From Streptomyces sp. NBC_00193 (GTDB taxonomy: Bacteria; Actinomycetota; Actinomycetes; Streptomycetales; Streptomycetaceae), in assembly GCF_026342735.1 (NCBI RefSeq), contig NZ_JAPEMM010000001.1, positions 2,046,001-2,110,000 on the forward strand: DNA of 64,000 nucleotides, written 5' to 3'. The position numbers and the translations under genes are program-made. Below the pieces are notes generated by a model, which was not told where the DNA came from, searched no databases, and was given only the letters and a program-made list of their open reading frames with translations. Of this stretch, positions 27,532 through 39,022 are shown piece by piece; positions within the stretch are counted from its first letter, which is position 1, and the number at the start of each line of letters is the position of its first letter.

Positions 27532-27831
27532 TTACAGCTTCATCAGGCTGGCGTCGTCGACCGAGGCCGAGTGGCGGGTACGGAACAGCGACACGATGAT
27601 CGCGAGACCCACCACGACCTCGGCGGCGGCGACGACCATCGTGAAGAACGCGATGATCTGGCCGTCGAGGTTGCCGTGCATCCGGGAGAAGGTGACGAAG
27701 GCGAGGTTGCAGGCGTTGAGCATGAGCTCGACGCACATGAACAGCACGATCGCGTTCTTCCGGATCAGGACTCCCGCCGCCCCGATGGTGAACAGCAGCG
27801 CGGACAGGTACAGGTAGTTGACCGGGTTCAC
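27532..27831 (-). CDS. nuoK: NADH-quinone oxidoreductase subunit K
   Basis: This 99-residue subunit has three transmembrane helices. The membrane glutamates needed for proton transfer are in [15 protein letters not shown] and [15 protein letters not shown]. The start is GTG 27831 ([11 protein letters not shown]), overlapping the nuoJ stop as GTGA. It lies between nuoJ and nuoL as in other nuo operons. Confidence 0.96.
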   Translation of the reverse strand: MNPVNYLYLSALLFTIGAAGVLIRKNAIVLFMCVELMLNACNLAFVTFSRMHGNLDGQIIAFFTMVVAAAEVVVGLAIIVSLFRTRHSASVDDASLMKL

Positions 27832-28640
27832 TTCGAGGCCTCCTCACGGCCGAGCCGCTCGGACGACCGCTGCTCCAGCGCCTTCAGGTCGTCCAGCGCC
27901 TGGCTGGAGACGTCCCTGATCTGGCCGCGGGCGCGCAGCGTCTGGTTGACGGTGAGCTCGGAGGGGGTGCCGTCCGGCAGCAGGCCCGCGACGTCCACGG
28001 CGTTGTGCCGGGCATAGACGCCGGGTGCGGGCAGCGGCGGGAGCTGTACGCCCTCGCGTACGCGGCGCTCGGCGAGTTCGCGCTGGGTGGCGGCCCGCTC
28101 GGTGCGCTCGCGGTGGGTGAGCACCATCGCGCCGACGGCCGCCGTGATCAGCAGGGCGCCGGTGATCTCGAAGGCGAACACGTACTTGGTGAAGATCAGC
28201 GTGGCCAGGCCTTCGACGTGCCCGCCGGAGTTGATCCGGCCGAGTCCGTTGAAGTGGGTGAGCTTGGCGTTGCCGATGCCCGCCATGAGCAGGATGCCGA
28301 AGCCGAGTCCGCACAGGACGGCGAGCCAGCGCTGTCCCTTGATGGTCTCGGTCAGCGAGTCCGCGGCGGTGACGCCGACGAGCATGACGACGAAGAGGAA
28401 GAGCATCATGATCGCGCCGGTGTAGACGACGACCTGGACGATGCCGAGGAAGTACGCCCCGTTGGCGAGGTAGAAGACCGCCAGGATGATCATCGTCCCG
28501 GCCAGGCTCAGCGCGCTGTGCACGGCCTTCTTCATCAGGATCGTGGCCAGCGCGCCGATGACGGCGACCGTGCCGAGGATCCAGAACTGGGCCGCCTCAC
28601 CGGTGGAGGTGAGGGTGGCGGCCGCGGCGATGGCGCTCAT
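27828..28640 (-). CDS. nuoJ: NADH-quinone oxidoreductase subunit J
   Basis: This 270-residue membrane subunit has five predicted helices in the first 180 residues; the third carries the pi-bulge segment [21 protein letters not shown]. The hydrophilic C-terminal extension of about 90 residues (from [19 protein letters not shown] to the end) is long compared with E. coli NuoJ and seems typical of actinobacteria. The start ATG 28640 overlaps the nuoI stop (ATGA). Confidence 0.96.
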   Translation of the reverse strand: MSAIAAAATLTSTGEAAQFWILGTVAVIGALATILMKKAVHSALSLAGTMIILAVFYLANGAYFLGIVQVVVYTGAIMMLFLFVVMLVGVTAADSLTETIKGQRWLAVLCGLGFGILLMAGIGNAKLTHFNGLGRINSGGHVEGLATLIFTKYVFAFEITGALLITAAVGAMVLTHRERTERAATQRELAERRVREGVQLPPLPAPGVYARHNAVDVAGLLPDGTPSELTVNQTLRARGQIRDVSSQALDDLKALEQRSSERLGREEASK

Positions 28641-29254
28641 GCCCCCACCCCCTCGGAAGCGTCCTCGGAGGCCGCGGTCTCGCCCTTGGACACGGCCACC
28701 TGGCGGACCGTGCCGGGAGCCGCCCCGGTCACCAGCCCGCGGTAGTAGTCCGTGTCGTCCATGCCCGGGAAGATCGAGTGCGGTGCCTCGACCATGCCCT
28801 CGGTCAGCCCCGAGAGGAGCTGCTCCTTGGTGTAGATGAGCGCTTCGCGGCTGGAGTCGGCCAGTTCGAACTCGTTCGTCATGGTCAGCGCCCTGGTCGG
28901 GCACGCCTCGACGCACAGCCCGCACAGGATGCAGCGGGCGTAGTTGATCTGGTAGACCCGGCCGTACCGCTCACCCGGGGAGTAGCGCTCCTCCTCGGTG
29001 TTGTCCGCGCCTTCGACGTAGATCGCGTCGGCGGGACAGGCCCAGGCGCACAGCTCGCACCCGATGCACTTCTCCAGACCGTCCGGGTGGCGGTTGAGCT
29101 GGTGCCGCCCGTGGAAGCGGGGTGCGGTGGTCTTTTCCTGCTCCGGGTACTGCTCGGTGAGGCGCTTCTTGAACATGGCCTTGAAGGTCACGCCGAAGCC
29201 GGCCACCGGGTTCTGCCACTTCTCGCCCTGCTCGGCGTCAGACTTGTCAGACAT
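28637..29254 (-). CDS. nuoI: NADH-quinone oxidoreductase subunit I
   Basis: This 205-residue peripheral-arm subunit carries two [4Fe-4S] clusters (N6a, N6b). The two ferredoxin motifs are [12 protein letters not shown] and [12 protein letters not shown]. It passes electrons from NuoG towards NuoB. I start at ATG 29254 ([12 protein letters not shown]), which overlaps the nuoH stop by eight bases (ATGTCTGA); a longer frame to 29320 lies inside nuoH and is not needed. The Ser/Glu-rich tail after about residue 190 is an extension. Confidence 0.96.
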   Translation of the reverse strand: MSDKSDAEQGEKWQNPVAGFGVTFKAMFKKRLTEQYPEQEKTTAPRFHGRHQLNRHPDGLEKCIGCELCAWACPADAIYVEGADNTEEERYSPGERYGRVYQINYARCILCGLCVEACPTRALTMTNEFELADSSREALIYTKEQLLSGLTEGMVEAPHSIFPGMDDTDYYRGLVTGAAPGTVRQVAVSKGETAASEDASEGVGA

Positions 29255-30617
29255 TCTCAGCACCCTCCTCTCGGTCACTGTCAGTATTCGCCGCGCCACT
29301 GACAATGAGCTCCCGCTCACTGCGGGGCCGCCTGCGCGGTACGGGTGCCAGGTGCTGGCCGGGCTTGGGCGGTACGGGGAATCCGCCCGCCAGGGGGTCG
29401 AAGGGTTCGGCCGCGGCTGCCAGTTCGGCGTCCGCGAGGGCCGTCTTCTCCTTCTTGTCGCGGAACAGGTCCGCGACGAAGGACAGCAGCAGGAGCGCGA
29501 TGACCCCGCCGCCGACGTAGAGCACGATCTCCTGGAAGTCGTAGCTCTCGTTGCGCAGCGCCCGGACGGTGGCGACCAGCATCAGCCACACCACGGAGAC
29601 CGGGATGAGCACCTTCCAGCCGAGCTTCATCAGCTGGTCGTAGCGCACGCGCGGGAGCGTGCCGCGGAGCCAGATGAAGAAGAACAGCAGCAGCTGGACC
29701 TTGAGGACGAACCAGAGCATCGGCCACCAGCCGTGGTTCGCGCCCTCCCAGTACGTGGAGATCGGCGCCGGGGCCCGCCAGCCGCCCAGGAAGAGGGTGA
29801 CGGAGACCGCGGAGACGGTGACCATGTTGACGTACTCGGCGAGCATGAACAGCGCGAACTTGATCGAGGAGTACTCGGTGTTGAAGCCGCCGACCAGGTC
29901 GCCCTCGGACTCCGGCATGTCGAAGGGGGCGCGGTTCGTCTCGCCGACCATCGTGATGACGTAGATGATGAAGGAGACCGGCAGCAGGATGATGTACCAG
30001 CGGTCGGCCTGGGCTTCGACGATCGCCGAGGTCGACATCGACCCGGAGTAGAGGAAGACCGAGGCGAAGGCCGCGCCCATCGCGATCTCGTACGAGATCA
30101 TCTGCGCGCAGGAGCGCAGGCCGCCGAGGAGCGGGTACGTGGAGCCCGAGGACCAGCCCGCGAGGACGATGCCGTAGATGCCGACCGAGGCCACCGCGAG
30201 GATGTAGAGCATCGCGATGGGCAGGTCGGTCAGCTGCATCGTGGTGCGCTGGCCGAAGATGGAGACCTCGTTGCCCGAGGGGCCGAAGGGGATCACCGCG
30301 ATGGCCATGAAGGCCGGGATCGCCGCGATGATCGGGGCCAGGACGTAGACCACCTTGTCGGCCCGCTTGACGATCAGGTCTTCCTTCAGCATCAGCTTCA
30401 CGCCGTCGGCGAGCGACTGGAGCATGCCCCAGGGGCCGTGCCGGTTGGGGCCGATGCGCAGCTGCATCCAGGCGACGACCTTGCGCTCCCACACGATGGA
30501 GAAGAGCACGGTCACCATCAGGAAGGCGAAGCAGAACACCGCCTTGACGACGACGAGCCACCAGACGTCCCTGCCGAACAGGGAGAGGTCTTCGGCGGCG
30601 ATCTGAACGGTGTTCAC
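29247..30617 (-). CDS. nuoH: NADH-quinone oxidoreductase subunit H
   Basis: This 456-residue membrane subunit forms the quinone chamber with NuoB and NuoD. Conserved parts are [20 protein letters not shown], the acidic loop [20 protein letters not shown] with EYSS, and [17 protein letters not shown]. About eight helices are seen. The C-terminal tail of about 65 residues after the last helix ([17 protein letters not shown]) is extra compared with E. coli. The start is GTG 30617, overlapping the nuoG stop as GTGA. Confidence 0.97.
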   Translation of the reverse strand: MNTVQIAAEDLSLFGRDVWWLVVVKAVFCFAFLMVTVLFSIVWERKVVAWMQLRIGPNRHGPWGMLQSLADGVKLMLKEDLIVKRADKVVYVLAPIIAAIPAFMAIAVIPFGPSGNEVSIFGQRTTMQLTDLPIAMLYILAVASVGIYGIVLAGWSSGSTYPLLGGLRSCAQMISYEIAMGAAFASVFLYSGSMSTSAIVEAQADRWYIILLPVSFIIYVITMVGETNRAPFDMPESEGDLVGGFNTEYSSIKFALFMLAEYVNMVTVSAVSVTLFLGGWRAPAPISTYWEGANHGWWPMLWFVLKVQLLLFFFIWLRGTLPRVRYDQLMKLGWKVLIPVSVVWLMLVATVRALRNESYDFQEIVLYVGGGVIALLLLSFVADLFRDKKEKTALADAELAAAAEPFDPLAGGFPVPPKPGQHLAPVPRRRPRSERELIVSGAANTDSDREEGAENV

Positions 30618-33117
30618 GCGCCCACCTCCGCAGGGGAGTCGCTGGTGTCGGCGGGGGTGGCCGGACCGATGCGGACCAGGTCCCCCGGGCGGGCTCCGGC
30701 GTCGGCGAGGACCCCGGAGCCGGTGGAGTTCATCGGGAGCCAGACCACCCGGTCGGGCATCTCGGTGATGCGCAGCGGGAGTTCCACGGAGCCGGCCGGG
30801 CCGGTCACCGCGAGGACGTCGCCGTTCTTGACTCCGGTCTCGGCGGCCGTGGCGGCCGACAGACGGGCGCTGGCCTCGTGCCGGGTGCCGGCCAGGGCCT
30901 CGTCGCCGTCCTGCAGGAGTCCCTGGTCGAGGAGGAGCCGGTGGCCCGCGAGGACCGCCTCTCCCGCACCCGGCCGGGGCAGCAGCGCCCGGTCTCCGGA
31001 CTGTCCGGCGGCGCGCTCCCCGGCCCACGGGCCGAGCCCGTCGAGCTCCCGGCGTACGGCGTGCACGTCGGGCAGCGCGATCGGCCGGTCGGCAGCGTCG
31101 GCCAGCATGTGCAGCACGCGGGAGTCGGCGGGGGCGAGCCGGCGGGTCATCTGCTCGGGCTTGAGCGCGGCCTCGAACGGCCGGACCCTGCCCTCCCAGT
31201 TGATGAACGCGCCCGGCTTCTCGGCGACGGCCGCGACCGGGAAGACCACGTCCGCGAGGTCGGTGACCTCTCCGGGCCGCAGTTCCAGGGAGACCACGAA
31301 GGCCTCCTGGAGCGCGGCCTTGGCGCGGGCCGGGTCCGGCAGGTCGGCGAGCTCCACGCCCGCGACCAGCAGGGCGGACAGCTCCCGGGTGGCGGCGGCC
31401 TCGATGATCTGGCCGGTGTCGCGGCCGTAGCGGTGCGGCAGCTCGTCCAGGCCCCAGGCGGCGGCGACCTCGTCGCGGGCCCGCGGGTCGGTGGCCGGGC
31501 GGGCGCCCGGCAGCAGGGACGGCAGCGCGCCCGCCTCGACGGCGGCCCGCTCTCCGGCCCGGCGCGGGATCCACACCAGGGTGGCGCCGCTGGCGGCGGC
31601 GGCCCGGACGGCCGCGGTCAGCCCGCCGGGCACGCCCGCGAGGCGCTCCCCGACCACGATGACGGCGCCGGGCAGGCGCAGCGCGTCGGCGGCGGCCTGG
31701 CCGCCGTCCTCCAGGCCGGCCTGCGAGGCCAGTGCGTTCAGCCACTCGGGCTCGGTGCCGGGGGCGGCGGCGAGCCAGGTGCCGCCCGCCTTCTCCAGGC
31801 CGCGCGTGGCGAACGGGGCGAGGGCGAAGGTCCGCTGCTTGTGCTTGCGGTGGGCCTTGCGCAGCCGCAGGAAGACCCCGGGGGCCTCCTCCTCGGCCTC
31901 GATGCCGACGAGGAGCACGGCCGGGGCCGCCTCCAGGGAGGCGTTGGTGACACCGGTGCCGTCGAGGTCCTTGCCGGTGCCGGCGACGGTGGCGGCCAGG
32001 AACTCGGCCTCCTCCGCGCTGTGCACCCGGGCCCGGAAGTCGATGTCGTTGGTGTCGAGCACGACCCGGGCGAACTTGGCGTACGCGTAGGCGTCCTCGA
32101 CGGTGAGGCGTCCGCCGGTCAGCACTCCGGCCCGGCCGCGCGCGGCGGCCAGCCCGGCGGCCGCGGCCTCCAGGGCCTCGGGCCAGCTGGCCGGGGCCAG
32201 GACCCCGTCGCTGCCGCGCACCAGCGGGGTGGTGAGCCGGTCGGGGCGCTGCGCGTAGCGGAACCCGAAGCGGCCCTTGTCGCAGATCCACTCCTCGTTG
32301 ACCTCGGGGTCCTCCGCGGCCATCCGGCGCAGCACCTTGCCGCGGCGGTGGTCGGTGCGGGTGGCGCAGCCGCCCGCGCAGTGCTCGCACACGCTCGGGG
32401 AGGAGACCAGGTCGAAGGGGCGGGAGCGGAACCGGTAGGCGGCCGAGGTGAGGGCGCCGACCGGGCAGATCTGGATGGTGTTGCCGGAGAAGTACGACTC
32501 GAAGGGGTCGCCCTCGCCGGTGCCGACCTGCTGGAGCGCGCCGCGCTCCAGGAGTTCGATCATCGGGTCGCCGGCGATCTCGTTGGAGAAGCGGGTGCAG
32601 CGCGCGCACAGCACGCACCGCTCGCGGTCCAGCAGCACCTGGGTGGAGATCGGTACCGGCTTCTCGTAGGTGCGCTTCTTGCCCTCGAAACGCGATTCGG
32701 CGTTGCCGTGGGACATCGCCTGGTTCTGCAGGGGGCACTCGCCGCCCTTGTCGCAGACCGGGCAGTCCAGCGGGTGGTTGATGAGCAGCAGCTCCATCAC
32801 CCCGCGCTGGGCCTTGTCGGCGACCGGGGAGGTCAGCTGCGTCTTGACGACCATGCCGTCGGTGCAGGTGATGGTGCAGGAGGCCATCGGCTTGCGCTGG
32901 CCCTCGACCTCGACGATGCACTGGCGGCAGGCGCCGGCCGGGGAGAGGAGGGGGTGGTCGCAGAACCGGGGGATCTCGATGCCGAGCTGTTCGGCGGCCC
33001 GGATGACCAGGGTGCCCTTGGGCACCGACAGTTCGATGCCGTCGATGGTCAGGGAGATCTGGTCCTGCGGCGGGACCGCTGCCTCTCCGCCGCCGGAGGC
33101 TGCCGTAGTGGTCACGG

Positions 33118-33121
<4 letters not shown>
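30614..33121 (-). CDS. nuoG: NADH-quinone oxidoreductase subunit G
   Basis: This 835-residue iron-sulfur subunit has an N-terminal [2Fe-2S] ferredoxin domain ([16 protein letters not shown], residues about 50-65), the His-Cys3 cluster site [16 protein letters not shown], a further cluster site [12 protein letters not shown], and the molybdopterin-oxidoreductase-like domain starting with [11 protein letters not shown], which lacks cofactor function in complex I. It relays electrons from NuoE/NuoF to NuoI. The C-terminal half is Ala-rich and divergent, as usual. The start ATG 33121 overlaps the nuoF stop by four bases. Confidence 0.97.
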
Positions 33122-34466
<1,345 letters not shown>

Positions 34467-34467
<1 letters not shown>

Positions 34468-35222
34468 CACTCCCCTCCCTCGATGGTGGCCTCGCCGCGC
34501 GGGTGCACGATCGGGGTGTGCGGGGCTTCGCCGCGCGCGATGCGCAGGCCGATCAGCGACGCGGGACCGGCGCCGCCGCTCGCCTCGACCGCGCCTTCGC
34601 GCTCGTCGGGGAAGCCCGCCAGGATCCGCGCGGTCTCCTTGTACGTGCACAGCGGCGCGCCCCGGGTCGGCTCGACGGGGCGGCCCGCCAGCAGGTCGTC
34701 GACCATGGCCTTGGCGGACTCGGGGGTCTGGTTGTCGAAGAACTCCCAGTTGACCATCACCACGGGGGCGTAGTCGCAGGCCGCGTTGCACTCGATGTGT
34801 TCGAGGGTGACCTTGCCGTCGGGGGTGGTCTCGTTGTTGCCGACCCCGAGGTGGTCCTTGAGCTCCTCGAAGATGGCGTCGCCGCCCATGACCGCGCACA
34901 GGGTGTTCGTGCACACGCCGACCTGGTAGTCCCCGGAGGGCTTGCGCCGGTACATCGTGTAGAAGGTCGCCACGGCCGTGACCTCGGCGGTCGTCAGGCC
35001 CAGCACCTCGGCGCAGAACCGGATGCCGGTGCGCGAGACGTAGCCCTCCTGCGACTGGACGAGGTGGAGCAGCGGCAGCAGCGCGGAGCGGCTGTCGGGG
35101 TAGCGGGCGATGACTTCCTTCGCATCCGCTTCCAGCCGGGCGCGCGCGTCGGCCGGGAAGTCGGGTGCCGGAAGCTGGGGCATGCCCAGGCTCACCCCTG
35201 ATACGGGCTGATTGGCTGTCAT
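34467..35222 (-). CDS. nuoE: NADH-quinone oxidoreductase subunit E
   Basis: This 251-residue thioredoxin-like subunit carries the N1a [2Fe-2S] cluster. Ligands are in CTNTLC and [14 protein letters not shown]. The helical N-terminal part includes [17 protein letters not shown] and [19 protein letters not shown]. The C-terminal extension of about 50 residues ([15 protein letters not shown] to [12 protein letters not shown]) is longer than in E. coli. The start ATG 35222 overlaps the nuoD stop. Confidence 0.96.
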
Positions 35223-36574
35223 CGGTCGACGCCTCCCATCACGGGGTCGATGGAGGCGACGGCCACGATGACGTCGGCGACCTGGCCGCCCTCGCACATC
35301 GCCGCCATGGCCTGCAGGTTGGTGAAGGACGGGTCGCGGAAGTGGACCCGGTAGGGGCGGGTTCCGCCGTCGGAGACGACGTGCACGCCGAGCTCGCCCT
35401 TGGGCGACTCCACGGCCGCGTAGGCCTGGCCGGCCGGTACCCGGAAGCCCTCGGTCACCAGCTTGAAGTGGTGGATGAGGGACTCCATGGAGGTGCCCAT
35501 GATCTGCTTGATGTGGTCGAGCGAGTTGCCGAGGCCGTCGGGGCCCATCGCGAGCTGCGCCGGCCAGGCGATCTTCTTGTCGGCGACCATGACCGGGCCC
35601 GGCTCCAGCCGGTCCAGGCACTGCTCGACGATCCGCAGGGACTGGCGCATCTCCTCCAGGCGGATCAGGAACCGCCCGTAGGAGTCGCAGGACTCGGTGG
35701 TCGGCACGTCGAACTCGTAGTTCTCGTAGCCGCAGTACGGGTCCGTCTTGCGCAGGTCGTGCGGGAGGCCGGCGGAGCGCAGGACCGGGCCGGTGGCGCC
35801 GAGCGCCATGCAGCCGGTGAGGTCGAGGTAGCCGACGTCCTGCATGCGGGCCTTGAAGATGGGGTTGCCGGTGGCGAGCTTGTCGTACTCCGGCAGGTTC
35901 TTCTTCATGGTCTTCACGAACTCGCGGAGCTGGTCCACGGCGCCCGGGGGCAGGTCCTGCGCGAGGCCGCCGGGGCGGACGAACGCGTGGTTCATGCGCA
36001 GTCCGGTGATCAGCTCGAACACGTCGAGGATCAGCTCGCGGTCGCGGAACCCGTAGATCATGATCGTGGTCGCGCCCAGCTCCATGCCGCCGGTGGCGAT
36101 GCACACCAGGTGGGAGGAGAGCCGGTTGAGCTCCATCAGCAGGACGCGGATGGCGGAGGCGCGGTCCGGGATCTGGTCGGTGATGCCGAGCAGCTTCTCG
36201 ACGCCCAGGCAGTACGCCGTCTCGTTGAAGAACGGCGTCAGGTAGTCCATGCGCGTGACGAAGGTGGTGCCCTGCGTCCAGTTCCGGTATTCGAGGTTCT
36301 TCTCGATGCCGGTGTGGAGGTAGCCGATGCCGCAGCGGGCCTCGGTGACCGTCTCGCCGTCGATCTCCAGGATCAGGCGGAGCACTCCGTGGGTGGAGGG
36401 GTGCTGGGGGCCCATGTTGACGACGATCCGCTCGTCGTCCGCGCGGGCCGCCGACTGGACGATCTCGTCCCAGTCGCCGCCGGTGACGGTGTAGACGGTG
36501 CCCTCGGTCGTCTCGCGCGCCGAAGCGTGGTCGGCGGAGGCGTGGTGTGACGCGCTGTTCGATGTAGGGGACAT
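35219..36574 (-). CDS. nuoD: NADH-quinone oxidoreductase subunit D
   Basis: This 451-residue 49-kDa-type subunit shapes the quinone-binding site with NuoB. The N-terminal segment [22 protein letters not shown] carries the quinone-pocket histidine; [19 protein letters not shown] and the hydrogenase-like C-terminus ([16 protein letters not shown]) are preserved. NuoC and NuoD are separate genes, unlike the fused E. coli NuoCD. The ATG 36574 overlaps the nuoC stop by one base. Confidence 0.97.
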   Translation of the reverse strand: MSPTSNSASHHASADHASARETTEGTVYTVTGGDWDEIVQSAARADDERIVVNMGPQHPSTHGVLRLILEIDGETVTEARCGIGYLHTGIEKNLEYRNWTQGTTFVTRMDYLTPFFNETAYCLGVEKLLGITDQIPDRASAIRVLLMELNRLSSHLVCIATGGMELGATTIMIYGFRDRELILDVFELITGLRMNHAFVRPGGLAQDLPPGAVDQLREFVKTMKKNLPEYDKLATGNPIFKARMQDVGYLDLTGCMALGATGPVLRSAGLPHDLRKTDPYCGYENYEFDVPTTESCDSYGRFLIRLEEMRQSLRIVEQCLDRLEPGPVMVADKKIAWPAQLAMGPDGLGNSLDHIKQIMGTSMESLIHHFKLVTEGFRVPAGQAYAAVESPKGELGVHVVSDGGTRPYRVHFRDPSFTNLQAMAAMCEGGQVADVIVAVASIDPVMGGVDR

Positions 36575-37314
36575 CAGCTGTACGACCTCCGCTGGTCGGG
36601 AGCCGGGATCTGGGCGCCCTTGTACTCGATGGCGATGCCGCCGAGCGGGTAGTCCTTGCGCTGCGGGAAGCCCTGCCAGTCGTCCGGCATCATGATCCGG
36701 GTGAGGGCCGGGTGCCCGTCGAAGATCAGGCCGAAGAAGTCGTACGTCTCGCGCTCGTGCCAGTCGTTCGTCGGGTAGACGGAGACGATCGAGGGGACGT
36801 GCGGGTCGGCGTCCGGGGCGGTGACCTCCAGCCGCACGATCCGGCCGTGGGTGAGCGAGCGCAGGTGGTAGACGGCGTGCAGCTCGCGGCCCTTGTCGTC
36901 CGGGAAGTGCACCCCGCTGACGCCGGTGCAGAGCTCGAAGCGCAGGGCCGGGTCGTCGCGCAGGGTCCTGGCGACGAGGAGGAGGTGCTCGCGCGCGATG
37001 TGGAGGGTCAGCTCCGCCCGGTCGACGACGACCTTCTCGATCGCGTTGTCCGGGACGAGGTCCTGTTCCTCCAGCGCCCCTTCGAGCTCGTCGACGACCT
37101 CGTCGAAGTACGAGCCGTACGGGCGGGCGCTCGCACCGGGCAGGGCCACGGTGCGCACGAGGCCGCCGTAGCCGCTGGTGTCGCCGCCGTTGCTGGCGCC
37201 GAACATGCCCTTGCGGACGCCGATCACCTCGGGGCCGGCCGCTCCGCGGGGTGCGGGCACGTTGTCGCCGTCGCCGGCTTGGGGGCCGCTGTTCACGGCC
37301 GGGTCCTCGCTCAC
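36574..37314 (-). CDS. nuoC: NADH-quinone oxidoreductase subunit C
   Basis: This 246-residue 30-kDa-type subunit has a variable acidic N-terminus (about 80 residues, [18 protein letters not shown]). The conserved core includes [16 protein letters not shown] and the signature [23 protein letters not shown], then [18 protein letters not shown]. The start is GTG 37314, overlapping the nuoB stop. Confidence 0.96.
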   Translation of the reverse strand: MSEDPAVNSGPQAGDGDNVPAPRGAAGPEVIGVRKGMFGASNGGDTSGYGGLVRTVALPGASARPYGSYFDEVVDELEGALEEQDLVPDNAIEKVVVDRAELTLHIAREHLLLVARTLRDDPALRFELCTGVSGVHFPDDKGRELHAVYHLRSLTHGRIVRLEVTAPDADPHVPSIVSVYPTNDWHERETYDFFGLIFDGHPALTRIMMPDDWQGFPQRKDYPLGGIAIEYKGAQIPAPDQRRSYS

Positions 37315-37865
37315 CGCAGGAGCCCCTTCATCTCAATGGTGGGGAGCGCCTTGAGGGCCGCCTCCTCCGCCTCGCGGGCCGCCTCTTCCCGGTTCACGCC
37401 GAGCTTGCCGCCCTGGATCTTCTGGTGGAGCTTGAGGATCGCGTCGAGCAGCATCTCGGGGCGGGGCGGGCAGCCGGGCAGGTAGATGTCCACGGGGACG
37501 ATGTGGTCGACGCCCTGGACGATCGCGTAGTTGTTGAACATTCCGCCCGAAGACGCACAAACACCCATAGAGATGACCCACTTGGGAGCGGGCATCTGGT
37601 CGTACACCTGCCGCAGCACCGGCGCCATCTTCTGGCTGACCCGGCCCGCCACGATCATCAGGTCGGCCTGGCGCGGGGATCCGCGGAAGACCTCCATGCC
37701 GAAGCGGGCCAGGTCGTACCGGCCCGCTCCGGTGGTCATCATCTCGATGGCGCAGCAGGCCAGGCCGAAGGTGGCCGGGAAGACGGACGCCTTGCGCACC
37801 CATCCCGCGGCCTGTTCGACGGTGGTCAGCAGAAAGCCGCTCGGCAGCTTCTCTTCCAGTCCCAT
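37311..37865 (-). CDS. nuoB: NADH-quinone oxidoreductase subunit B
   Basis: This 184-residue subunit holds the terminal [4Fe-4S] cluster N2. The adjacent cysteines are in [10 protein letters not shown], and the others in [15 protein letters not shown] and [12 protein letters not shown]. It transfers electrons to menaquinone. The start is ATG 37865, 15 bases after nuoA. The C-terminal tail after residue 160 is Glu/Ala-rich. Confidence 0.97.
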   Translation of the reverse strand: MGLEEKLPSGFLLTTVEQAAGWVRKASVFPATFGLACCAIEMMTTGAGRYDLARFGMEVFRGSPRQADLMIVAGRVSQKMAPVLRQVYDQMPAPKWVISMGVCASSGGMFNNYAIVQGVDHIVPVDIYLPGCPPRPEMLLDAILKLHQKIQGGKLGVNREEAAREAEEAALKALPTIEMKGLLR

Positions 37866-37880
37866 GGAAAATTCAGCCCC

Positions 37881-38240
37881 TCAGTCCCATTCCAGGCCGC
37901 CGCGGCGCCATACGTAGGCGTAGGCGACGAAGACGGTGAGCACGAAGAGGAGCATCTCGACGAGCCCGAAGATCCCCAGCGAGTCGAAAGTGACCGCCCA
38001 GGGGTAGAGGAAGACAACCTCGATGTCGAAGACGATGAAGAGCATCGCCGTCAGGTAGTACTTGATGGGGAAGCGGCCGCCACCGGCCGGCATGGGAGTG
38101 GGCTCGATGCCGCACTCGTACGCTTCAAGTTTTGCCCGGTTGTACCGTTTTGGACCGATCAGCGTGGCCATGACCACGGAGAAGATCGCAAACCCTGCGC
38201 CGAGGGCGCCGAGCACGAGGATGGGCGCGTACGCATTCAC
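37881..38240 (-). CDS. nuoA: NADH-quinone oxidoreductase subunit A
   Basis: This 119-residue, three-helix membrane subunit is the first gene of the operon. The conserved loop YECGIEPTPMPAGGGRFPIKYY and the helix AMLFIVFDIEVVFLYPWAV are intact. The start is GTG 38240. A Rex-like operator and a -10-like box lie 68 to about 105 bases upstream, so this is the operon's promoter-proximal gene. Confidence 0.97.
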   Translation of the reverse strand: MNAYAPILVLGALGAGFAIFSVVMATLIGPKRYNRAKLEAYECGIEPTPMPAGGGRFPIKYYLTAMLFIVFDIEVVFLYPWAVTFDSLGIFGLVEMLLFVLTVFVAYAYVWRRGGLEWD

Positions 38241-38307
38241 GCTCCTCGCTCCTTCCAGTCGTCCTTGACCGTTGGACCGCTGCCGGCGCCGCGCGCCCCG
38301 CCTCGCA

Positions 38308-38323
38308 TGTGAGGCAGTTCACA
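38308..38323. promoter_or_regulatory. Rex operator (redox-sensing repressor site) upstream of nuoA
   Basis: TGTGAGGCAGTTCACA matches the Streptomyces Rex site TGTGAACGCGTTCACA at 13 of 16 positions, with both outer TGTGA/TCACA halves complete. It lies 68 bases before the nuoA start. Rex senses the NADH/NAD+ ratio and, from the S. coelicolor literature as I recall it, controls nuo and cyd operons. At a high NADH/NAD+ ratio the repressor would leave and nuo would be expressed. Confidence 0.75.
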
Positions 38324-38339
38324 AGCCGGACTGGTGCGC

Positions 38340-38345
38340 ATCTTA
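38340..38345 (-). promoter_or_regulatory. Candidate -10 box of the nuo operon
   Basis: On the minus strand TAAGAT stands out in GC-rich DNA, 17 bases upstream of the Rex site and 100 bases from the nuoA start. This would put the Rex site just downstream of the transcription start, a good position for repression. No convincing -35 at 16-19 bases was found, so this is tentative. Confidence 0.4.
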
Positions 38346-39022
38346 TGCCCGGCCATCTGTGATCTGCGACACGGGTTACAACAACGAGTTTGTGATCTCC
38401 ACCACCTGACGAACGATCATGAAGGCCAATGAGTGGTGATCTTCATACGTGAAGCATCCACATGATCACCAAAGGTGACATCCGCACCTGTCGTTGCAGG
38501 TGGAGGGCATGTTGCACTATCAAACCGTGGCCACTGCACGCAAATTGGCGAGGTGGTGCGCGTGATGATAAAGGGATCGGCGTCCCCCGGTCGGGGGACC
38601 TCACGCGTACGGGAGTGGACGCGTGCATGCGTTCACGAAGTCGGGGCAGCAGGGCTCCATGAGCACCCCCCGGACACGCCCGCCGGCGAGCCCGGGGGGA
38701 CCCCGACCCGGCGACGAGTTCACGGTTCGGTCACAGGAGGGCCACAGCGTCCGCATCGCGTGACGCTTCTGTGACCTGCGCCACTCGGAATTCTCGGTAC
38801 CGAAAGGGGGCTTGGCCATCTGTGCAGGTGGATGGTAGGCCCAGGATCAATTCGGACTTATTGCGGAAACCCCATGATCACAGCCTTGTGAGCGGCTGTC
38901 CGATTCGCCCGTTACGGCGTCAATAAGAGGTCCGACGCGCCCGGTTAGCCCGCTTCGCGCACAACTGTGGCGCAGACCACGTTTCTTGAACGGAACCGCG
39001 AGGCCCTGATAGCGGTTGACCC
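38346..39022. other. Long intergenic region between nuoA and the NlpC/P60 gene
   Basis: I see no credible gene in these 677 bases. They contain CACCTG/CAGGTG (38485-38502, 6-base spacer) and GTCACAG/CTGTGAC (38730-38736 and 38769-38775), both perfect inverted repeats, and several GATCA/TGATC motifs at 38392-38470. I looked for a c-di-AMP (ydaO-type) riboswitch, which often precedes Streptomyces wall-hydrolase genes, but could not recognise its conserved core. Promoters for the NlpC/P60 gene must lie here. Confidence 0.5.

Noticed and set aside
22741..28017. Plus-strand frames of 400-830 codons across the nuo region
   Set aside because: They are Asp/Arg/Gly-rich shadows of the nuo genes; the minus-strand frames have clear complex I motifs throughout.
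38359..38377. Second Rex or CRP site near TGTGATCTGCGACAC
   Set aside because: The half-sites are separated by the wrong spacing for a Rex site and for the GTG-N6-CAC form of Crp sites.
38640..39022. c-di-AMP (ydaO-type) riboswitch before the NlpC/P60 gene
   Set aside because: Such riboswitches often precede Streptomyces wall-hydrolase genes, but I could not find the conserved core sequences here.
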